A stretch of DNA of 64,000 nucleotides from Panopea generosa (lineage: Eukaryota; Mollusca; Bivalvia; Adapedonta; Hiatellidae). The notes under the pieces are model-generated. The model did no database searches, was not told the DNA's origin, and saw only the letters and a list, made by a program, of their open reading frames with translations. A program made the translations under genes and the position numbers. Positions 42,801-51,800 of the stretch are shown piece after piece. The stretch covers positions 34,278,955-34,342,954 of the forward strand of contig CM055898.1 in the NCBI GenBank assembly GCA_029582155.1, in the 5' to 3' direction. How positions within the stretch are numbered: position 1 is the stretch's first letter; each line of letters starts with the position of its first letter.

Positions 42801-45800
42801 TAGGTGTTGTTTAATGATTTAATGAATCTTTGGAGACATTGCAAGAAATGTTTTCAAGACTGTTTTTTTCCATTGCTTATCAACAATGTAATACCATTTT
42901 CAACACATTATCACTTATAAGATGTACATAATTTTATAGCATCAATTTTATTGGTGAAGGAATACCTCAGAATGCATAATTCACTCAGCCACATATAGGA
43001 CAAGTCCCACACACTGGCATCTGCAAACATGGACCTCACAGGGCCAGTCTTAAAAAATAAATTGTTTGCCTACTAACTCAAAATTGCCGTTACCCAAACT
43101 TTTTTATTGCCTTTCAAAGTATTTAATTTTCATTTCATGTTTTCTGTCCATTTTACTTTTAAAATGACTATGCAAAACCAAAATTTGGTCAAAAAAAACC
43201 AAAAACAAGCTACCTATCTACTCACATAAAAAAACACTGGGTTGGAGCACATCAAACAAATATTATTTTTAAGGATGGCATAGGTCTTAAAATAATTTAG
43301 TTATGATTGTATTTACTTATTATTTACGCTGCTTATCTTTATCAACCTTACTGGCATAGCAGATACAGACACTGCTGTGGTCTTGATGCAGGAGGCAACA
43401 AGTGAACCCAGAAAAACAATGGGTGTATTCCTTCTGTATGTCTAGGGTCATGGACAGATGAATGGGATAAAACAGAAGAAAAGTAAAAATACAAGTCTTG
43501 AATTCTTATCTGATGTAATTTAACCAAGTCTTGAATTCTTATCTGTAATTTAACAAAAAGTCTAGAATTTTTATGTCATAATTTAACAAAAAATCTTGAA
43601 TTCTTATCTATCATAATTTAACAAAAAGTCTTGAATACTTATCTGTCATAATTTAACAAAAAGTCTTGAATACTTATCTGTCATAATTTAACAAAAAGTC
43701 TAGAATACTTTTCTGTCACTGTCATAATTTAACAAAAAGTCTAGAATACTTATCTGTCATAATTTAACAAAAAGTCTTGAATTCTTATCTGTCATAATTT
43801 CATAAAAATCTTGAAATCTTATCTGTCATAATTTAACAAAAAGTCTTGGCCTAGTTTGAGGATGTTAGTGTTTAATTTACACCACCTTCTTCATGGGCAA
43901 AGTAATGATGAGACTGTGAACACTGCTCTGTGAAGTTTTATTGATGTTCCTAGTGTTTTTCTAGTATTTAGACTGCGAATAAAACACACTACCGCCCATG
44001 CACAATTTTGGGTCACATCCACATGCTCTCAAAAACACCCATACAAGGATTCCTGCACTCAAAAGCAATGCTCCAGACTGCAGCTCAAACCACTGAATCA
44101 TCAAACAGTAGAAAACATGAAACTTACATCACGTTACTAAAGACATTTCTAACTGAAATCTCTATAAATAAAACTTACAAACAGTTAAATTATAAGAGGC
44201 ATCAATTTACAAAGAGCACTTCAAAGAAATGACAAGAAGATTGAACATTACAATTCCAATATGCCAGAATGCAGAAATTTATAGGATTTTTTGGCACTAA
44301 CTCAACTATGCATAAATTGGGATCACAATAATAATACACAACATGATGCAACACGGAGTTCGCAAAAAGTTGGTTTCTCTATGTTTCTTGTCGGGCTAAC
44401 GAGCACGGCTGATTGACATTTTCATGAATAAGTTCAATTAAGAAACTACGCACGCCAATTTTCCACGATACTTGTTTAGTGTGTTTAAAATGGCAAAAAA
44501 GAAATGTCAGAATTTGTACTTCCTTTCCAATACACTGGCAGCATAATTGAATTCCAGGAAGCAATTTTATGGAATTATTTTGCAGAGATACTGTTCAGTC
44601 TCAGATGGAATTGACTTGTAACTGAAAACCCTTCTGAGACTGATGTAGAACTAAAGTCAATCCTTCGCTGTGGCTCAAAATATTAAGTTTTATTGCAATA
44701 TTCAGAAGAAGACTTTATATGCATCTAGTTCAATCTTAATGCAAACAATATTTTATGTAACTTTAATTAAAAGGAACATTTTATATGCAAAAAAGTAATT
44801 CAAAGATACTAATCATTTAATACAAGGAATTAATGCTGAAAGAACAATTCTTGACATAATATTTCTTTGTACTTTTTATCTAAAAGCAATTTTATGGATC
44901 AATACAAAACCGGAACTCACTCTACTATTAACATCTTCCATTAAATACATAAGGGGAAGTCACTCTAGAACTAACACCAACCATTCAATATAAAGGGGGA
45001 AGTCCTTCCTCAAGTAACTGGCAAACTTTCCCAAATGAAGTTCTGAACCAGGCTAGGCTTAAACTCATTACCTCAGCAGTGACAGAAAGTCATTATATGA
45101 CAGCACCTTAAATCACACAAAGACAGAGGATCTGGGGAAGTCACTTCTTCATTTCAACACACAAAGGGAAGTCACTCTGTCCATTTATAACCCAACACAT
45201 AAAAACACCAGAAAGGTCGCTCTTATCCTTAACACAACTTATAAAAAAATGCTCAAGCAACTGACAGAATACCAGAAAATACCGGGGAATCCACCAATCA
45301 GAAGACATAACCCTGCCATTACAGGATGTATGTAAGAGCTAGGTAATAAAATCTTAACAAACTCGAAAGCATTCCCCCGGTCTTCCAATTGAGTTCCAAT
45401 TACAGTTGAAACTGCAATAAAATGATAACATCAGCGGCTCTGATACCATAAAACTCACAGCAGGTTTTCAATGAATGGAATAAAATGATATTAACAGTAC
45501 AGTTTTTCCATCTCCCCAATCAGTGGTATTAGTCTGGAGGAGCATATTCTTCAATGAACTGTTTTTTAAGATCCAAGTTCAGATAAATAGAAATTCTCAT
45601 TTCACCTAGTTCCATAATTATCATGTCTCCGTGCATTTTTTTGTCTAACCCCATTTTTTATAGAATTCATCATCTCTATTTTTTTCTTTTTGTGTTTTTT
45701 TTTTTCAAAGTTAGTGGGTTTTTAATTTATTTTTTATTCTGTCGATGAAAAATCAAAGAAATGGGAAATATCCTCGAAAAAACAAAAAATAAATACAGAA

Positions 45801-48800
45801 ATTTTTTGTTATATGAATAGACATCCAAAAAATACTTAAATATCCAAATCAGACTATCTCTCATTCATAAAAAAAATATTTCAGCTATTTAACATCATTC
45901 TAATTCTCCAGTTTTTCATTTAGTCAACTATTTTTTTTTTATTAGTTCAGTCGGTTACATGTCTGACTATCAATTCAGGCGTCAGGAGTTTGAATCCCCA
46001 TCCCGCAACAGTCTCCATGATGAGTGATATAGGCCATTGTGTCTCATTATCATTCATCTCTCGCTCTGATTCAAGGAAAGATTCAAGAAAGTAATCAGTT
46101 ACTTAGTTTATACTAATTTATTTTAGCTCAATTGCGATGAAAGCTCAGAGCTCTCGAGTCCACTTCCTGGGTAAAAACCAGTACTGAGTGTTGTTTTATG
46201 AGAGGCACCGGGTCGACCGGGGGATCTAACCCTCTGGCGTGAGCGGCCAACACTCTATCCATTAGGCTACCGCCCCGCTTAGTTACTTGTCGTGCTCAAG
46301 TACTAGTTAACCTTTCAGGATCTCAAGAAAATGGTTTGGTTTACTAAGTGTCTGTCAGCCCTCGGTGGCATAAAAATGATGCTAAATATTCAATTTACCA
46401 ATCAATCAATCAATCAAGAAAAAATATTAAAATAGTTTAAACCAACATAATAAAAAACCCTGGCCTTATACTTGCTGTTATTTTCCTAATTATGAAATAA
46501 ATCAAATCAGTGGAGCGCCACATTACTGTGTACTCAACAAAATATTTAGATCAAAATATTATTTTGTTTATGTAATATAATAGTATGGAACACTACCTTT
46601 CCACTTGCATGCAAATTACCTGTAATTTACAATTTTTGTATTTTATAGGCTATTTGTGTTTTAGATTATAGATATCATCTCACACTTTTCAGTTTAATTC
46701 AATTATTTTGTAATTTCAAAACATTTTTTTTTTTCAAAAACAGATTTTAAACAAGCAATCAGATTGATGAAATTTTTGCATGTGGAGTAATAAAGATCAC
46801 ATATCTTTAGTAAGGAATTTTAATAATACTTCGCAGACTTTGATTTCAAGATATCCAGTTGTGTAACAATCATCAATGAAAACATACCTGAACATCAAAC
46901 AAATTATGCCCCAGCTAGATTAAAGTTGTATCCAGTCATAACAGCTAATTAGGAACCATGAATTTACCTTTTATCTTAATCCCAACATGTGAATAAATGT
47001 ACATTGAATTTTGCCAAGAAGATGTGTTTTCTAATAGCATGGTGAAATATGCTCATTGTAGAATTTTGTTGAGAGAAAGATGTGTTTTTAATAGCTTGAT
47101 GAGATGTGCTGAGAGTGGAATTTTGTTAGAAATGAGGAAGGTGTGTTTTCTGATAGTTTGGTGATATTTTCTCACGAATCTGAACTTAATTACTGATGAA
47201 CAATTTCTTAATAAAAAGTAGCAAGTTGTAATGAAATATTAAATGAAAATAAAATCATTTTTTCAATAGTTCAATACTGAAATTGCAGGATTATATTTTT
47301 TTTTTCATTTATCACTTGGTTAATGCTTTTTTTTAAATTTTCAAATAAATGGCCTGATCAATGATAAGTGTTTTGTTTATTTATTTTTTAAATAAAAAAT
47401 TCCCAAAGAACACAACTGCAATAATATTTCATTTTAAAAAGAATATAAGGGTAGTAGGAAGCCATTTGAATTTTTATACATTTTCTACCATCCCAGATTT
47501 TGAAAGAAAATTAGGGAGAACAAGCAAATTCTGTGAATTTATGTCCCCCGCCTTTTTCAAAAGATTTGAATCAAGCATTCTTAAGTTAGTGCACGGAAAC
47601 CCCCAAAAATAAAATTTTTAAAAAATTAAAGGGGCATAACTGTAAAATGCCACAACCCCTAAAATTTAACTTAGTCTGTGTGTTATCATTATAAGCATTG
47701 TATTAAAATTTCCAAAGATTTGATTCAGACAGTAATTGCACGGAACCCCCAAAAAGTGTGACAAACAAACAGAAATAACGATTTTTCATTAAATTAAAGT
47801 TGCACAAATCCACAGTGCCAAAAGTCACAACCCCAAAAATCAAACTTAGCCTGTGCTTTGTCATTATAAACATTATATAAACTTTTCAAAAGATTTTATT
47901 ACGGCGTTCTGCAGTTATTGCACGGAAACCAATATGTGATGGTACAATAGTATCTCCTTTACAAGAAAATTTGGCTAAATTTTTATTTAATCCAGCACTA
48001 AAAAGTTTATGATATATTATATTGTTACCCAAAAATTCTAGCTAAACATTGAAAGATGTTATTGGTTGAGTTAGTTTGAGGTCTATTAAAGCAACCAAGT
48101 TGCTCATGTGACCATATGGTCTTCAAGCACAGTCATTGTAGCGTATCAAGTCTAAAGGCTATATCATTGATACTTCTATAAGCCATTTCTTAATAAACTC
48201 TATTTCTTCCCATTTTATAACAAACAATTTATATCAAAACAATAAAAGCAATTTAAGTGTGGCACTTGTGTTGTGGATAGTTATGGCCGCTCATGCCAGG
48301 TTGCAGATTCAATCCCCAGCTCCACCAATGACTCTAAAAAGAATAACACTCTGTACTTTACCAAGGAAGCAGACTCAAAGAGATTTTTATATAAAGCTTT
48401 GAGCTTTCATCACAATAAAGCTAAAAATAAATTAATATAAACTAATCAACCCATTTTTCATACACAATATGCAAGGTTTCTAAACAATTGAACATAATTT
48501 TGAAGCCATCACAACCTCAAACCTTTCTTAGAAACTCTATAATTGATTCCGTATATAAGACTTCGTTCAGACCTTTGAGAATCACGGGAAGCCTCGGAGA
48601 AACTGTCCACTGTATTGATTAATGCCCAGCCAACTCTCGGCGAACTATTTTATCACCAATACATAAATGGAAGTTAAGATTTCTTCTTCACCATTTTATG
48701 GGTATTTTGACGAGGACGTAATTGCTTCATTATTGATATGCGGCAATCAACAGGATTTATCGCCAACCTCTTGGAGACAAATTATGGGCCCATATCAAAC

Positions 48801-51800
48801 GGGTTGCTATTTGTTTGTAGCACAATTTTAATGGCTAGTTTCCTGGTTACAAATTGCTTGTACCAATTAACGATTCCATTCTTAGAGAACATCTGAGCCA
48901 TGAAATGTTTTATAGAACTGTATAAGTGCCAGAAATCTGAATGAGGTTCTCAGAACTATTTCTTAGAATATTCATCATTTTAAATTGCAACACGTACAAA
49001 GAAGGCAAGACATGCTTGCATCTCAATTCGAGTCAACAAATTTTATCAGGCTACGACAATGCATTCTCCAAGTTTCACTTGGTTTTGTGCAAGTAAAAAA
49101 ACAACAGATGATGGAATATCTAGTGATTAATTTATTAAAGCCTCACAAACATTGAGAATTTCAATAGAAATTATGAAATCTGTTGGTAATAAGAATTTTG
49201 CTCATGAACATTTGTAATTGTTAACATTTAGAAAGTTTTGAACATTCTGAATTCCATTCTTGACTGTCTTACAACCATCAAAATCTGTCAAAACTGAGAA
49301 AATAAATAATGCTGTAGTGATACCATTCCCATTGCAATGACAAGCAGTTTTCACACGTCATGAAACATAACTGTTGCTGTGGAATGGAAGGTCAGTAAAA
49401 GAAGCACAAATCATATTTACAATCATGATATATCATAAAACCGGTAATAACGTCTTTCCCTTACCAAAAGGAGGGCCTTAATAAGCTTAAATTTAACATG
49501 ACAAAAGAAACAGGCAGATGATAACAATAGTATGTGTTACAGAGTAAATGGATTCATTTGCATTTTAGAAAATGGATTGAACATAAACATATATCATTTT
49601 GATCATGATAAAACCTCACCCAGCCACAGTCACCATGAAAATACTCCGTCTCATTGTCATTCTCTCACCACTGATTAAAGAGGGAGAGTTATCATTTGCT
49701 TTCAGAGATGAGTGTGCTCCAGTACTGGTTAACCTTCCAGGAGCCAAGAAAGAGTGATTATCTGTTGGCCATCGATTGCATAAAAATGACAATAAATATT
49801 CAATCACTCAATCAATAATCATGATAAAATCCCAAGATAAATTGCCTAGAATAATACTTGGCTTAAGAATCCCTTCAGTTTGTTTTCTTCATCTAAACCT
49901 AGCTAAGAAAGAAACTCTGCATTTCTAGAAAGATATAAAAACAAGAAAGGGATAGATGAACACAATCATTACATTATCCCTAGTTTTCCTAATATAACAG
50001 ACAAAAAAACAGTTTATTTCTACCCACAACAGCTAAATTAGGCAATTTTTTCTCATGATATTATTCAGACATTTTCAAACCATAAATAAAATCACATTTA
50101 ATAACTGTAATTCCAATGATGCGTTTCTCTTGAAACCGATTTCAAATCAAAAAACATGTTGTAAATTAGTGAGATGAAAAAAAACGTTATTTTCAGTTTC
50201 CGCAGTTACCACACAAGTGATAAATTAGTCGTTTCTTTGAATTAAGATAAAACTAATGAAGTCTTGGCCAAGCCTCCAAATGAGTTTATAAAGAGAGAAA
50301 AATCCAATTTTCAGCATTTGGCAATTGTAAATTGGGACAATGATTTCCTTCAAGGTTTTCCAGATTTCTAGAAAAGCAGAGTTACTTTCTACAAGACTTG
50401 GTAAAGAAAACAAACTGAAGAGTGTAAGAGCATGTTTGGAGTGCTTTGGAACCAAACCAAGAAGAGGTAAATAAAATAAGCAAAATGCTCATAAATTGTT
50501 TTCTTTCTATTAAAATCTAATGGTAAAATACAAGTTAATAGCAGAATATTCTATCAATATGTTGCAGATTACGAAGGAAACATTTTTTTTCCACATTTCA
50601 AAACCATTTCTAGACAAAATACCAGATTCCTCTTCCATTTCATTATTTGACTCTTTTGTTTTTCAACGAGTTTCTATAATATTACAATGACATACTGCAT
50701 TGTTTATCCAATACCATTTCTGTTAACTGTATTGTGTTGAATAGTGATTAGCATAACTTGCTATATTTTTCAATTGTAACAAGATGGCGTCTGCTTGAGA
50801 CAGTACTCTAATCACTGCCACACTGGAGTTTCTTGCCTCACGACACATGGTGCAATACCCTACCTAGTTAAACTGTACTGTCACCAGACTAACCAGAAGT
50901 TATGCTGTCCTATAAATACTGAGCATCAAGCTTCTTATACAACTTTTCAAGTCTTTGGTATAACCTGGATGAAGGGAACCTAATCCACGTTCTTCAGCAT
51001 GCAAGGCAGATTCGCAATCACCTGAGATCACTCTGCTGGGGTAACATACGAATAAAAATTTACGGACGAAAAACCGAAGCACTTGGTCTACCTTGTTTCC
51101 AAAGGCACGGCTAATGTTAACAGCAAACCATTAAGAGTTAAAACAGAAGCAATTCTTTCGTAACACTAAAACAACCGACCACGAATTCATTAACAGTAAT
51201 GCCATCAACACTCAAACTGTATGCAATATTTCCACTTCAACATTCCACTCCAGATTACCAGAGCACCCTTCAGGAGTTTTTCCCCCTAGTTTATGACGCA
51301 CTAAAGATTATACTTTTTTGTCTAGCTAATGAGCTCAATCAACCAAGAATGCCTAAAATGTTGGAATTACCCTCAGTTCAGTCTTGAACTGTCTTTGTTT
51401 CTAGCCTTCGCCATTTACAGCAGTCTTTTTTTTTGTTAATTCCATAAACACTGTCGGCCACTGATGTTGTCATGCAAGTACATACTATGTAACTGTCAGA
51501 AACTAATACAACTTTCACAAAACAGCAGTTTACACAATCATGTAATGTTCTGTCAACAACAGAAACATTACTGTTCTTTCCAACAAAAATCATCTAACAG
51601 CCACTGAAAGTTCCACAAAGGTCTAAATACTTGTGTAACTGTCAGCAAATGAAACATTTTTCTGCCAGTCACTTGCAGAAGGCCAAACTTATGTTATATA
51701 ACTGCCAGCAATATTTTTCATGAAATGTCATGTTTATTCACTTTAAAAAGTCTATGCCAGTAACTGAAACAACTTTCTACGCCCTGTTATGCAGACAATT

